This document shows positions 1 through 14,238 of a stretch of DNA of 64,000 nt, one piece after another. The notes below the pieces were generated by a model. That model ran no database searches and was not told where the DNA came from. It worked only from the letters and a program-made list of their open reading frames with translations. The position numbers and the translations under genes were made by a program. Within the stretch, counting starts at the first letter, position 1, and every line of letters starts with the position of its first letter. This DNA is from Rhyzopertha dominica (taxonomy: Eukaryota; Arthropoda; Insecta; Coleoptera; Bostrichidae): the NCBI GenBank assembly GCA_025024175.1, contig QCXZ01000137.1, forward strand, positions 7,750,001 through 7,814,000, given 5' to 3'.

Positions 1-2169
1 AAGCATGCCACTCCTGCTGTCTGTCCACATTAGCAAATACCATTTTTCAATTATACCCTGTCCCTTTTTTTTCACATAGTGTTAGTATCATTATTTTGGC
101 TTTGTCTAATTCATCAACCAATTCTACACTACCTCTCTTGACGGTTCCCTTATGTTCCATGTAGCTAATTTCTATGTATCCTTTGTCTCTGTTTTTCTTA
201 ACCTGGTCATCGTTGAGTTTATTAGTATTGGTAATGCCGTTATTGTTTAACTTAATATCCCTGGTAGTACATGCATTTCTGGACTGATAAGGTGATTGTT
301 TACGTTAATTTGTATTCCTCTGAGTTTATTAATGTTTATCATCATCATCATCCTTTCTTCCCAATTTTCCAATTTTTCTACCACCATGTTTGTGTTTATT
401 ACTTGACTGCTTGACATACTAATAGAAAATATACCAAATTATACTTTCCCATTAAAAAATCAAATTATCCGCATTTACTTGACTTACGGTTTTCCAGTTT
501 GGGCTGGGACTGCGCCTATCTTTTTTTAGTTTTTTTATATATTTCCTTTACAAAATGCTGAAATAGATAATTTGAAAAAGATTAAATAACACCATATCTT
601 TCCCGTAATACTTTCTTATGCCCTTTCTTTCACTCCATGTATGCTTTGTATCTGGCTCTACTTCTGTCCTCAGCGTCTTCATTCTCATTTCCTGCCTCCT
701 TTTTATTTCTGTTTCAATTGCTATATAAAATTAATCTGTTATCCTCCTTCTATTTTCTCGTTTTTCTTCATGTCTCTCGCGTTTCTGTCATACTTATTCA
801 CCAATATAGGCTACAAATCTTGCAAAATACGAGTATAACTCTAGGAGAAAAACACTACAAATTATTGTTCCAAGAACGGAATATAACAAGCAAAACTGAG
901 TCCTATATTTTTTGTCCAAAACACACGACCAGCGAAGCTTCAAACAAATGAGAGCCATAAGCACTGGCGCTATCTTGAGGAACATCCTTAACGTTAAACA
1001 GCTCTCGGGCTCATTGTTTGGAGGCGGTCACTCAACAAGAGATAGCATAACAAAAGACGGGACTCGGTCCCGTGCTCAAAGCTTAATTTAATTCAACCCA
1101 AGTTGTCGACGCTGATTAACCGCAACTCGCAAACAAAAGCCGAACGCGCGACCAACTTGCAACTTCGCCTAGTATTTCAAACTATTAATAAGTACAGGGT
1201 TAATTATATATGTGGGCATTATATTGGCGGATGGTAAGTTTATTACCTGGCTGGGGGATGCTCGCTGAAATAGCGCAGTAATTTGTCATCCAGATTATCA
1301 TGAAGGGATAATGCTTTACATGGTCGATCATCACGCCCAGCATTACGACGTTATTCCATTTGTCATTTTCAGTTCATTATTAGCTCATCGCTTTTGGGAT
1401 CATGCTATTTGAAATATAAGATCACTTTAGACTATGTGTCCGTTTCAGGTCCTGCCGCTAGGGGTGCTCGGCAATAAAATAGTTAGATAATTATTTTAAG
1501 GGAAAGGCTAAGGTAAGGTATAATTAGTTGTCATATAAGCACAACACCATAAGTTATGGCACCTGTGTTATAAAAAATAAACAATAAACAGAATAGAAAC
1601 TTTATATACGTTAACTGAAAAATTTATCACTGTTTTTATAAGGTATAACTCATAATTATCAATAATGATGACACTCTCCGTTAGATAAAAAAAAATAATA
1701 ATTTCCTTTGCCTTTAAAATGTGGAATTTGAGTAGGAATTTATTTTTTTCTAAGTTCCGCACAATTTTGAGGAATCAGTAAATCTGCTCTTTTATTTGTC
1801 GTTATTTAGTTTATTCTAAAAATATGCACTTTTCTTTTAAAATGTTCGCCAGCTTACCGCTGTCATGGTCTGCTCTTTTATTTTCTTTTTATTTTAAATA
1901 CAAACTTTGTTTTCCTTTGTAGGGTTAGCCACTAAACTTGAAAAACTACTTATTTTATCCCAATGATACGCATACCTAATGTTCTGGTATATTATTATTA
2001 AAGTATACATAATCCCTTCTTATAGTAATGTCTAGAATCTCTATTTGAAAAACATTTTCTTCAGTTACTACACTTCAGTTTCTAAGTCATTGCAATAATT
2101 CCAATTAAACTCTATATTTCCAAAAAATATTGTGCAAATATAAATTTTACCAATTCGTTGTTAGGACAA
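1..2169. other. Non-coding AT-rich DNA with one GC-richer island
   Basis: I see no supportable gene here. Short open frames are AT-rich and lack recognisable motifs. Between about 950 and 1450 the base composition becomes more balanced and CpG-containing, with a small hairpin near 1058-1073 (CGGGAC TCG GTCCCG). This island looks single-copy and could be regulatory, but no binding site can be assigned with confidence. Confidence 0.5.
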
Positions 2170-2420
2170 CTGGAAAAGATTATATTTTCGGATCAAGCGC
2201 ATTTCTACCTCAACAGTTTTGTAAATAACCAGAACTATAGAATTTGGGCTGAAGAAAAGTCCCATGATATCCATGAGTCCATCCCAGAAAAGTTACAGTT
2301 TGTTGTAGTTGTTGCTCTCAGGGTGCAATCGTAACTCTCTCTTCTGCAGACATCAATGAAACTTACTGGTGAACAATATAGGAATATGATAACGGAGAAT
2401 GGGTGTCCCGAAGTGGTAAA
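2170..2420 (+). pseudogene. DD41D/mariner-like transposase relic
   Basis: The + strand from 2170 reads KIIFSDQAHFYLNSFVNNQN and continues with YRIWAEEKSHDIHESIPEK, the block around the first catalytic aspartate of IS630-Tc1-mariner transposases (usual form FSDEAHF.LNG.VNKQN.R.W). It is followed in shifted frames by NETYW and a short EYDNGEWV stretch resembling the next conserved block. Frames are broken by stops and no second or third catalytic aspartate is visible nearby. This is a decayed fragment of a different subfamily from the intact copy at 28.6 kb. The family match is firm; the boundaries are approximate. Confidence 0.65.
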
Positions 2421-5400
2421 CATAGACAAAAATAAAGTAAAGGGGGTCCAGAATGGACCAAGTAGACGAGGAATACATTTAGGCAAATACTTTTTCAGAA
2501 CGTAATATCAGAAACAGGCCTTTAAAGGGCCTAGAACTAAAGCTAAAATTATTAAGACTAAAAAACGGTTTTGGAAAAACGTACATATAAGGGTGCGCTC
2601 AACGAATACGTCAAACTTTACGTATTATTGGCTAATATTTCCACAAGGCGGTTAGTTAGTAGCCAATAAGAAATTATCCAGTTAAAATAATGTCATCTTT
2701 AAAAACCAGCAGTCCCCCAAAAATCTAGTGAAAGCAATTCCGACAGAAGACGTTAAATGGAGTGGTAAATTGACAAAATTATCATTCTTGAACAAAGGGT
2801 AATCCACACTGGATTCAGGAAAGCAACATTTGACGTTCAGAAAAAATAAGTGCTTGGGCAGAGGCTATTTTTTGAATAAAAACTCAACAGAGTACGTTGT
2901 TCAAATTCTTGCATGAAGAACTATTATTCTCTTTCGTTGTCCAGTAAACGGTGGTTTTGATTGTGCAAGAGACGTACCTGTGAATATTTGGTTACAGTAT
3001 GTTTAGACATATGGGATTGGTAAAAGAAGACATTTTGAATGGAACCCACATCTCTAGACTTGACTGTCTTGAGCCACTTCTATGAGAGTTCTTCAAAAGT
3101 AGTTTTTATAGAAAAAAAAACAACAACATATTAGTGTAGGCTAATTCTACTGAAATAATTAGGGTCGCTCAAAATAAATTTCACTTCATCTTTTATCCTA
3201 GGCTTCGCCTCAAAGGTCAATTCCAATATAAGACCTTTTCAAGCTTTTCTCTGTTTGCTCTCTTTCGTTTTTATCTTGACACCCAGATCATTATCTTGAT
3301 GTCCATATATCTAAAATGCCCAGTTTTCATGATGTCTACATTAGTTCCTTCTACACCCACCATGTTCTGGACAGTATCGTTTCTACGATACCTTTTTGGT
3401 AACTAGTAACCTCCAGAACTTTTACCCTTCTGAAAGTTACTCTGAATATTATATCTAAGAGTAAAGCCTGCATTACGGACCCCAATAATTAAACACTTTT
3501 TCTTTGTTGGGTTGCTGTTAATACTATAAAGTTTGTTCCCGCAATTTTCAGAGGTACTGATCATCAGATCACCACAGGTGATCAGTACCTCAACGTTCTG
3601 GTTCCATTGCATGGAAGTAGATCATTTTGACGGCATCTCTTGCTTATGAAGGAAACAAATCAATTCCGAAGAACGCTGTCTAATAGTGTATCACTAGCAA
3701 GAAACGGCAGACAGCTGGGTTAGCAAATAACGTTTTAGAGACGCCCAAAATATGCATAACTAATCCACACAATCCTCACGGCCGACGATTAACGTGTACA
3801 AAGGATCTTTTGTAGTTTCCTTTGACTGCCTAATCACACAGCTAACACGTTGCGTAATTCAGCATAATTAGCTCCTGCAATTGCAGGCTGCAATCCCCGA
3901 GGTCTCAAAGTGAACATTACCGGCAGTTCAAATCCGCGTGTTGCACATGCGATCGGCGTACGNGACCATAACCTCGCTTTCATGAGCGGCCTTCGCCGAC
4001 AATGAGGTCGACAATCTTGGGCTAGATTACTAAATGACAATTTCATGCCGGAAACGAATTATGCGTGTAGCAACGCCGCAAAAAGGCCGAGATTGAATGG
4101 TTCCGAAGAAACCGGAAGGATTTTTGGGGGTTTTCGCCCAAGGGAAAAGGGATCGGCGCCTTTGAAGTAGAGAAGCTTCACCTTGAATGCGCGATCGGAA
4201 GATAAAGTCGATTTCGTTATTGAAAGTGACAAGAACGGCAAAGGGTGGAGCACGAATTTAATTAACGTTATTTGTTTGTCCAAGCAACGCTGTACGTGAA
4301 ATGTTTCTAGAAACTTGATTCTTAGACACAAGCATCATTTTTGTTATTTTATCGATTTCAAGTACTATACGGCCATATAGAGGGTAATAGTAAAAGAGAT
4401 ATTTAAGCAAAGATTAAATTAAGATTAAGCTGTTGAGAGTATAGTGTTTTAATGAAATTTAAAGAGAAATCCCAGGTTCCAACAGAACTTTCTTCTACGT
4501 TTTTTCCACGAGCTATCATCATCAATTTTCGTTTTTCTCATGATCTCCCATTGTAGGAAGCAACACTAATCAGATAACAGTGGTATAATACACTTGGTGG
4601 GTATTTGCATATCACCTACACTTTTATCATGTCTTGATATACACTTTATCAGAAAATATATTAAAATTTCTTAATTCTGTTTTAATGTATCAAGTAGAGC
4701 TGCCTTTATAATTGTTTTGGATGATTAAATATTTCTAAAGTACCCCTTTTCAAAACAGCTTACTTGATTATCTGTTTCAATAATTAATGGTGCCTACTTT
4801 TTTGAAGGAAAAATAAAATTGTCTTTTTACATACCTCGGTGTCTATATTTTTCGGTTAGTAGAATATTAAAAAAAAAACAGCCGTATTCAAAGTTGTAAC
4901 AATTGAATATTGGAATATTGCGAACTTCAAGCACATTCTTATTTTAAACAGTTGTTATCTCGGCTGCTGCACATAAATCAACAGTGTTATATACCATAGC
5001 TAGAAAAATGATTATTTATCTAATACTGCTACTTTCTAATGTAGCATCCATAGTAAAAGAGTCGATTGTACCGAAACGTCGAAGAAAAATTCACGATATG
5101 CCTTCCGTGTCTTGATTCTTTGTGTGTTAGTAGAGTTATCACCAAAAACTATAATTATAACTTTCAGTTTTCATTATTTCTTTTGCCCCCTTAAAGGTTG
5201 GCATGAATAAGGAAACAATCTGAATGATTGCTTAAAACAACGTTTAATAGGTAAACATAATATTCCGATGATAGGCTTTTTACCGTCCTTTGCTTTTATC
5301 TGCTTGAATCACTAATCGGTTCTCTCTATAGATGTCAATACTTGCCATTCATTAGCATTAAAAATTTTGATTTTAGCTTGAACATTTCAGCACATCTGAA

Positions 5401-6279
5401 GAACCGTCTTTGGTCCAAGTACAATTAAACAAAAAAAGAAAATAAAATAATTAAATTATAATGATAAAGTCAAGGGAGTTGAATAACAGGCTTATTTCTA
5501 CAAATATGAATACTGTACAGCAAAATGTCCCCAACAGAAGTTTTTCTGATGATCAGCATTTTTTATACCCCACTTTATGTTTTTGTGTATCAACGCATTT
5601 CTCTGGCAGCGTAATTTCTTTTTTTAACTACGACCGGGTATTGTATTGCTCCTTTTGTGAAAAATTATATTTCCAATTAAACAAAAAAAATCAAAACAGG
5701 TTTTGTAGGTGTCAGTACTGGTCATGATCTGATGATAGTGCTAACGCTGGTAATACTTCATTGACTTTCTGATCATACATCAAATTAAATTTCGAACTGA
5801 AGATCTCGTGCAGCATGACAATAACCTANTATGTTAGCAAAACCTAGCAAAGCATACTTTTGACTCATTGCTATATTNATGGACCGAATATGGTGTGTCT
5901 TATAACACTGCATACATTTGACTTCTTTATCACAGTGATTTGTTCAATCAGAATGCTTAATGTTTTAGCAAACAATATATTTTACTGCGTGGATGCCTTT
6001 ATGACAAATCAAGCACGACGAGGTTTTATTTTCACTTGAATGAGCAAAATGATGCTTATAACATATAACCAAAACTTGAGGCTCTAATAGAAGATATAGA
6101 TTTGTTCAATAGTAAATTCAGCTACAGCTAATGCAACAGGATTATCACCTGAATTTATGAGAAAAGTAATAATTTCATCCTTATAAAATCCGGGGCCATT
6201 AGGAGCTTAGAAAGACGATTCAGATAAAAGAACATAACTTTACAAAACGATGTCAGGTAGAACACGAAGCTAACCTGAA
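2421..6279. other. Non-coding DNA; GC-richer island at 3.83-4.33 kb
   Basis: No gene is supportable. The stretch 3830-4330 is much richer in G, C and CpG than its surroundings, appears single-copy, and contains a perfect 14-bp palindrome at 3874-3887. The rest is AT-rich with short homopolymer runs. Single undetermined bases lie at 3963, 5829 and 5878. Confidence 0.45.
3874..3887. repeat. Perfect 14-bp palindrome CCTGCAATTGCAGG
   Basis: The sequence CCTGCAATTGCAGG equals its own reverse complement and sits in a GC-richer island. It could bind a dimeric factor, or be chance. Confidence 0.5.
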
Positions 6280-6790
6280 TTATTCCACAAAGCTTTTCTT
6301 TTTCTTTTGACAATGGTTGATACTACACTGATGATATTGTTCATATATTCAGGAAACAGCAAGAGTAATACCATCAAAACCTAAACATCTAGGCTGACAT
6401 TTTAAGAGATATCACAAGTGGACCACTGTGCATTTTCATGGATGGCAATTTATGCTATGAAGTCAGTCAAGTCATTATTACTATTCAATTTTCGATCACA
6501 TACACTTTGAATAGTATATTTCTTGAAGAAATGAATAAAGCTCTAAATGTATTCTGGATACACACAACATTTTGGGGTGACTGTGACAGGACTTGGATTT
6601 TGGTAATCGTAACGAGTTCATAATTTTGGAAGTTAATTGTAGTAAAAAACAAAAATATATGATGCTTATATAGGATAGAGAAAAACCTCTACACGTGGAA
6701 AGTGAACAAGCATTTCATGGCTGGGTAAAAGAATTACATTACCTAAGATACATTGAGAATCCCTGATAGAAAGGCAAGCAATATTAAGAC
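6280..6790 (+). pseudogene. Possible reverse transcriptase relic
   Basis: Two weak blocks are visible on the + strand. Near 6312-6350 the translation reads YTDDIVHIFRKQQE, reminiscent of the YADD box of a non-LTR reverse transcriptase. Near 6628-6745 it reads LEVNCSKKQKYMMLI, a stop, then VKELHYLRYIE, reminiscent of the block that follows (usual form GLKVN.SKTKYM ... FKYLG). The spacing is plausible but both blocks are degenerate and the frames are interrupted. It may instead be chance or the front of the BEL/Pao relic just downstream. Confidence 0.3.
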
Positions 6791-6839
6791 TATCCTTAAA
6801 TCTAAATAGATTTTGTTATGCTAATGCTTAATGCATACT

Positions 6840-7165
6840 TATGCCTATTCGTCAACGGTATCTTTGACAACCAAGATTAGGGCATCATCTACCAAAGGAG
6901 TGACTATACCTTGGTTAGAATTGTTGGATGCAGTCATAAGAACTGGAATGTAGCAGTCAATGAATTTTTAACTGTAGGAATCTACAACATTAATGTCTTG
7001 TATATGCAAGAAAAAGCTGTGGTCAACAGTGGTACGATAATTCATGGCGACTGGTACCAGTGACTTTTATTACAGCTGATCTGCCCTCAAGAGAATGCTC
7101 TGCCAAACCCTTAAGTGAATTCGGTTGGCTTCGTAAAGCGCGAGAGATGTGACTACAAGAAAATG
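6840..7165 (+). pseudogene. BEL/Pao-like retrotransposon pol relic
   Basis: The + strand reads KIRASSTKGVTIPWLELLDA around 6875-6940, matching the K.R.AP.K..TIPRLEL..AV block at the start of the Pao RNase H-like region. Near 7045-7150 it reads WRLVPVTFITADLPSREC followed by SAKPLSEFGWL, the W..VP...NPADLPSRG.. block of the same family. The material between is frameshifted. No LTRs or integrase were seen. The two blocks are in the order and spacing of a BEL/Pao pol, so the family call is good, but this is clearly dead sequence. Confidence 0.65.
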
Positions 7166-10100
7166 TGAGTTTTGACCAGGTTGAGTTTGTAACTGGAAGA
7201 AAAAAAGTTACTTATTAGTGTTTTACACAACAACAAAAGAAATTTGTTGCGTATGACAATTGATGGCACAGATTTTACGATCTGTGTTTATCTGTAGGTA
7301 TATATTGTTAAAAGTGTGACAAGAGCAAAAGAGCTCGATGACTCTATCATTTTTTTCAAGTAAATCTCAGTTTCGTATCTAAATGAAATTTGATTCTACT
7401 GCTCACTGTAAACTTCATACAGAAGCAGAAGGCTTGGCCAGTAATTACAGAGTCAAATCATTATGGCTTTCCACAGGCGATAGCCAAACTGTGCCATGTG
7501 TGATGAGATGGCCCGATGGAATTTAGAACTGCCTTGCAATCCTCTAATGCTAAGGACAGGAATCACATAAACACCGGTTAAGGTGTTTGGCAACGCGTCG
7601 TAAAACCTAATATATGACCGAACTCTTTCTAAACGTGGTAATTTCGGCAGCCTTCAGTCCTAGAGAACAGATAACCACCACAATGGAACGTTGCACAAAT
7701 ACTTACATAAGTTTGCTTTGTAATCGGTTCTGAGCTATTTTTTGCAGCAAATATGTAATCGACATGCACTGGATGTGCCGGACATGGATTCTAAGCAAAC
7801 ACCTCGCCCACGTTACGGCGTGTTTTGTGGAAACTGTTGCATAATACGGAGAACTTTCTTTGGCATTATTATTTCACGATTAGTGGACCGGCCTTCAAGG
7901 TTGATGTAAAAAGGCTATTATTTTTTTGACAATTGGCTTTGTTAAAAATATCGTTAACTCGAGTATTGTCGTATTTTGCATTGTAATTGATAACTGGAGC
8001 ATGTGGCAAGACTGCTGAAAAACGTAACCCTTCAGATTTACTTTACGTGATCAATTTTCTGGTGTAATTTCTTGTAGCGCCGTTCTATACTTGCAGGAAG
8101 CGGTTTCGTATCATGAATGGCTAGAATTGTTCTTGCAAAAGTAATGAAAGCTGCAACGTCTGCAAATTTTCCATCGACATTAATCATGCAACAATTAAAC
8201 AGAGCATTTCAACGTATACTGCTAACGCTTAAGTAATAGGCGCAATTTACTACTGATAGTGTGTTAGTTTTTACATCCTAGATGCTATTATGCAAAGTGT
8301 ATTATAATGAAACGCTTAAAGCCCGTCGAAATTCAATTTTACTACGCCTATTTCGGTATTATGCGGCTATTTTTTGCCCTCGGTGATCATGTTTGCAGTT
8401 TTTGCAAAATATTCGGTTCACTCGCTATTATACCTATATCGCGAACGCTAAATCTATAATAACCTTTTATGTGTAATGACAAATAGCTGCAGGACATATA
8501 AATTATTTCATAATTTAGATTTTTTACCGTTTTCTTTCTGCACTACTGACAGAAATTGAATGCCATTATTCGTAAGCATGTGTTTTCAGTGAGATACTGA
8601 AACCTCGCTGAAGTATTCCTTACGTAAATTTTGTATACCATAGCGTTTATGTAACCATGTTTGTACCCAGAAGTGATAGGTAGTGTCTGCCAAAAATTAA
8701 TCTTGGGGCCATCCCCACAATGAAAAAAATAACACAATAATTGCGTATCATTTAAAAAAACTGAATCAACCATGGCTTTTTTGTTAAGGATTTACAAGTT
8801 GCCTTGTCAGGACTTTCCTTATTAATAAACTAAACTAAATAATTCTCTAAACATTAATAACACCCCCAAACTTCACTTTCATGTTTCACAAACGATTTAT
8901 CCAACACATGTTTACTGAAACTGTTCAATTTGACTTATTAAGTATTACATAATATAGGTGGTAAGTATTTTAGTGCAGATCTCATACTTCCGGGCTGTTT
9001 ATGCAAGTTTATATAATTCTGATGAAAATGGTTTTAATATTGGCAAAAGTTCGACCTCCAGAATGAAACAGGTCATAAATATACTCATAATAATAAAATA
9101 ATTAAATTAATATTTTCAGTGCAAACCGAAGCCCACGGTTGAAAAAGTATAATTTTAATTGCCGGAAGCTATAAACAAACATATAACTAAAATACCCAAT
9201 GAAAGTAATGCTGACGTTTAATTAACAAAAATGGACAGTCCAGTTTAATGGTGTTTCATATTTTTGTATGTAGACATTCACAAAATTTCTCGCCTGAATA
9301 TCTATCACAGTTTTAATCTTATAACACAATCACTTTTTCTAATGTAGATAAACAAAACCGTTAAAATAAATACATTCGTTGAATTCTACAAAGGAAGACA
9401 CCAGCTTTTTTTTAAGTCCTAAATTTGTGGTGCGACGTGAGAACAGGGTGTTTTTGAACAGTTATTCACTCTCGTTAAAGAAGGAGGAACTTTAATGATA
9501 TCTTCGAAATGTCTCACGATTTATGATAGCTAAAGATTTAAATGCCTGTATCTGCATATTTGGGCAGAGGTTATTGTATAAAAGATTGTTAATCCAGCGA
9601 AGCTATTCAATGAATCTAATATTGAGAAAAATACAACTCATTTTCCCACATACCCGCGAGCATTAAAAAGCTCTGACATCGTGTCAAGTTGATAGTTGGT
9701 GAACTTATGCCAGAAATAATAAGCATTAACATGCTGACCAGTTCCTTTGGTGGGNGTGAAACGGTNCTCTTCTGCTAGACNCGATTTTACGACTAAACAT
9801 TTAAAATAGTACCAGATTGTAAATGTAAAATAGTTTTAAATTGCCGGTAATAAATCATGAGCACCAGATATATTATTAAACAACTTACTAACTGATGCTG
9901 ATTTTGAAATAAAAAAAATGAACACAAGTATTTTGACACTTTTCAAGAACATTTTACATATTTCTGTGCATATTTTATTCTTTTCGTGTTGCATATAATC
10001 CAGCTCTAGCGATAAACTGATAAATTAAAGTATAATGACAGGTTTTTCTCTTGGTTCTTTGTTCGCTGCCTATGTATAAAAGGCTACTTGCGTTATAAAA

Positions 10101-12553
10101 TTAAATTACCAGTAAATGCAAAAATATATATAGTATTCTGTTACAAAAATACCTAAAATAAGAAGAATGAAATAATTACTTATATTATACACTTTTATCT
10201 CTATATAACCATCTGAAATTTTGAAGCGATTAGTTCTCAAATGACCAAGTTATATGATCGTCCCGGCACGTTTCCAACAATTTCCAACGTTTACGTATAA
10301 CAAAATTTTACTGAAATTATTGTTTTAGAGGTGGACATGGATAGTTTTTAATTAGTTAATTTAAAGTATTATTTGGTATTCAAATAATTTACCTATAAAT
10401 TGTAGTATGCCATTAGGTACATTTTATCCATTAATAATTATTGAGATACTTAAGTAATTTTTACTTATCTTGGAACTCGTAAGAATTAAATAATTTACTG
10501 ATTTTCCTGTAAAATATGAAAGTAGTTCCTACTAGTGTATCAATAAAGATAAACTAGATAACAAATATTTAATTTTACTCGATCTAAATCTATGTACTGT
10601 ATGGTTAATCAAGTTTAAAGTTTAGAGGATAACTCCTTAACTATAATAATTAGTTTGTTAGTTTGTTAATTGTATGAAGAGTACTATATGTACATATAAG
10701 CTTACCTTTATATGTATAATTCCCTAGATAAAGTCAGTTTCTATCTGTTCTAAGGACCTGGCAACTCAAAATGTTAGATCTGTGAACAGAAGGCTCAGAA
10801 AACGGTTATAAATAATCTCGCTTGAAATGTATAAATGATTTTAAACCCTCAACGTCTTTATTTTTTCTTTACATGTACGCAAATGTTCAACTTAGATAAA
10901 TGCTTTACCGTTGAAACGATAATACTGGTAGGATATCCCCTGAAACAAAATGAAACAAATATCAGGCTTTTCTATAATTTGAAAGGTGGATACTTCAAGT
11001 AGCTTCATTCACTTACCCACGTTTTGTGTATCGGTACTCAATCGAATAAAAAAACATAATTAATTGACTTTCATTTTGATTGTAGAAATAGTTCATAAAT
11101 ACTTACATACATAAAAACACAACACACAATCTCACGCTACCCTGCCCTTAACGCACGCCCTTGTATTACAACGTTTGCTCGCCCCATCATACAAGTCATC
11201 CAAAATACATGCAAAACAAATTATTTTCAACGACTCACCGTACCAGACACTGCAGTAGCTGCTTTCCCTGCCTGAAACAAAAATTCAGAGTCAGTTTTCA
11301 GGCAACAGTTGATGAAAGTAGAGAAACTCACAGTGCCCGGTTAAGATCGTAGCGTTTGACTCCTCTTAAGAATTAAACAAAGACACAGACAAAGGGCCTG
11401 AATTCATACCAGAAATTCTGCTATTACCGTCCCACATTTTCTAAGTCAGTTTGCTGTTGAAAATGGATTTTGTTTTTAGTATTTCTACCTCTAGATGAAG
11501 AGGTACCCTTCTTTATAAAATCATCTAATGTTAAATGCTAGTGGCGCTTATATTTTTCTTAAGAAGGTACCTAAATGCATTGTTCGGTAAACGTATCCCA
11601 CCGAATATCTCGAACAACAGAATACAACCGTAAGTTTGAAGGTAAAAAAATCTCTTCAAATTACTCCTGTATTTGCATTAGCAATTTTTTGAACGTAATA
11701 AAAATGTCTCTCAAAAGACACAGATTTATTCAAAATTAAACACATGCCAAATTTGAGACCCATTTTTAATGATAATGAGAGCTAATTAAATTGAAGCGAG
11801 AATAAAAGAGCGGCAAAGAGGTAAACGAATATACATGATGTGAAAGTCAAAAATGGCCATAAATAAAGAAAGATGTTGAAAGACAGCCAGTTTAGTGCTA
11901 ATTTCTACCATTTTAGTAAAAGCAAACAAACGCTTATTAAATATGTGTAATATGTAATATATTTAAAAGTATTAATGTATAATTGTTCCTAACACAAACG
12001 CAAACACATGACGAAATTCAATATGTCCCTTCTTAAGGTATTACATATTACATTGTTTTAATTTATTTTTTCTCTTCCAGGGAGATCACACCAAGGGTTT
12101 TATGCATTCTTCTGATCTCACTACTACGCTAGTGCAACACTGGTCATAGTCAATTGAATTTTTGGAAAATTACAGTGCGTTTCGTTTCAAGTTTCAAGGG
12201 ATCGCGAGTGGTGCTATAAGTGTAGCTGTTTAGCCCCTTTCGTCATTGTACATATTCAAAGCGACTACTGTAGTTATTTGTAAGTAATTATACCTTGTGT
12301 CATAGGCATGTACATTTTACCATAACGCAACCGGCACTGCCAAGCACGTTTTGTCGACCTCAACCTGAGTACGTGTATTGATAGTGTGAATTAATTTAAT
12401 TTTAGGTCTAAGCAAATTGTGGACGATGTTGTGCAATCTTATTTATTAAACGACTGTTTTTAAAGCAAGTTTTTTTACTTCACTGTACTTCCTATATTGT
12501 TGTTTCCTGTATTACCTATTTAGCACGCTAGTTGATAATTATAATTAACAACG
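7166..12553. other. Long AT-rich stretch with no supportable gene
   Basis: I see no gene, RNA gene or clear repeat in this stretch. Composition is strongly AT-rich with isolated undetermined bases at 9755, 9766 and 9781. The part from about 12180 to 12370 is less AT-rich. Confidence 0.4.
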
Positions 12554-12640
12554 ATGGCGATAGTCAGAATTAAATATTGGTACATGAGACCTCCAAGTGT
12601 TCAATTAAGCAAATTAGATGATACGGACACAGATGAAGCA
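12554..12640 (+). CDS. Possible first coding exon, unknown protein
   Basis: An ATG at 12554 opens a frame whose first 29 codons have balanced, non-repetitive composition (MAIVRIKYWYMRPP, then SVQLSKLDDTDTDEA). It meets GTAAGTAC at 12642, a strong splice-donor match. The frame runs on to 12820 but becomes AT-rich and compositionally unlike coding DNA past the donor, which favours an exon boundary there. I do not recognise the peptide and found no matching downstream exon. It could be a 5' exon of a gene extending beyond the window, or chance. Confidence 0.25.
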
Positions 12641-14238
12641 GGTAAGTACCTAGCTAGGTTTCTTTGGTTCAAAGTCAACTGCAACAGTTGTTATGTAAAT
12701 GCTAATCATTTAAGACAAAATAAAAATGAAAATATTATTTCAGTCCCAAAACAGAAAGCTGCTAAAGCATTTAACAACTCTTCACGAAGTTACAATAATA
12801 CATCTTTCTTGATTACCTGAACATTTAGCGCAAGTATAACAAAACTTAGTTTCAAAGTTATCCACGCCCCAGTCAGATCTTCACAGCAGACCATTCTGAT
12901 AATACAGCATTTCAACTATTCTTATCGGTTTAGTTATAAACAAAGAATGACTCATAAGATCAATAGGCAATTTTAAAGACATCTAGAAATAAACGAATAT
13001 CAGGTTCCTTAGTACAAAAATATTTGAGCCTTCACAGTTTCTTTTATGAGTTTTACACAGCAGCTTATTATCAGTAGCAAACAAGTAAATACTTGTTCTT
13101 TTACATCTGTAGACGTAATATTGTTTTAGTGATGGTTTGTCTAAATTCAGGGAAATGCCATTCATGCTAAACAAAATCAAAGCCCTTGACAGAATCATTC
13201 CCACTCATTAAATGTCCACTGCAAATCTAAGCTTTTTTCAATATAGTTGCATCGATAGCATAGAAATATTTTCTTGTCCAGACTCTAGAAGATTAAGAAA
13301 CTCAGTAGTAATATAATAAAATAAATGGCCCAAGCCTTGAAGAACTCCATATAATAAAGGTAAAAAGATTTGGTATTATTCCATGTAGTCTTGTTAAGAA
13401 AATAATAAAATATTACAAGTAGAAGAATCGAGATTATGAAAATATATATCTTTAATGAGATGAGAGTTTGAACATAGTTAAAGGCTTCGTCAGATTCAAT
13501 AAACCTTTTATTGAAACCAACTCAGTATTGTAATTTTTCATATAGCATAATAGCTCTCTTAAAATAATTACTTTTCAAACCTTAGAAAATATATGACCCG
13601 AGCATAGTTTCGGACGATGTATTGGATTACCTTTAGAAATTCACTAGATTTACGACTGCAGTTTTTAGAATGCCAGAGAAAATCGACTTTTTAATGTATT
13701 CGTCAATTGTATCAGTTAAGAGCGACACAAAAATCCCGATTCCTTTTAAAACTTTTACATATTGTACGAGTAACTGCATTCAACCACCTGTTGTAACAAC
13801 ATGCATTGATGTTCCAGCATCATAATTCTAAAAATTAATAGATATTATATAACTGCAAAAAATAAGATGAGAAGCAGAACAAGGAAGAAAGAGATAAAAC
13901 TAAATATTAAAGGAGAAGGATACAAATCAAATAGAAAGAAAACCTGAAAGATAGAGTGTAACAAAGATATACACTAATGGTTCTTACAACCACTATAAAT
14001 ATATTCTAATATCAGCCTTGAAGATTTGAGAGGACATATTATAATCTTGTACCATTAGTGAGTTAACTAAGTACAAAAATGACCTCTTTAACAATTTTTT
14101 TCGGTGTAATGGAACGTCCAGCAAACGAGTGCGCCTTACTGAACTCATTCAATTTTAATTTCAATTTTGCAATTTTATAATAGGACATAGAAGGATGCTA
14201 CCGACGACTTGCAGACATATCAAGCCAGTCAAACTGCA
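12641..14238. other. AT-rich DNA, nothing recognised
   Basis: No supportable gene. A minus-strand open frame at 12983-13204 contains no motif that I can name. Confidence 0.4.

Noticed and set aside
5068..5100. GTACCGAAACGTCGAAG, resembling the 3' part of a Penelope hammerhead
   Set aside because: No CUGANGA-like core or stem II complementarity could be found just upstream.
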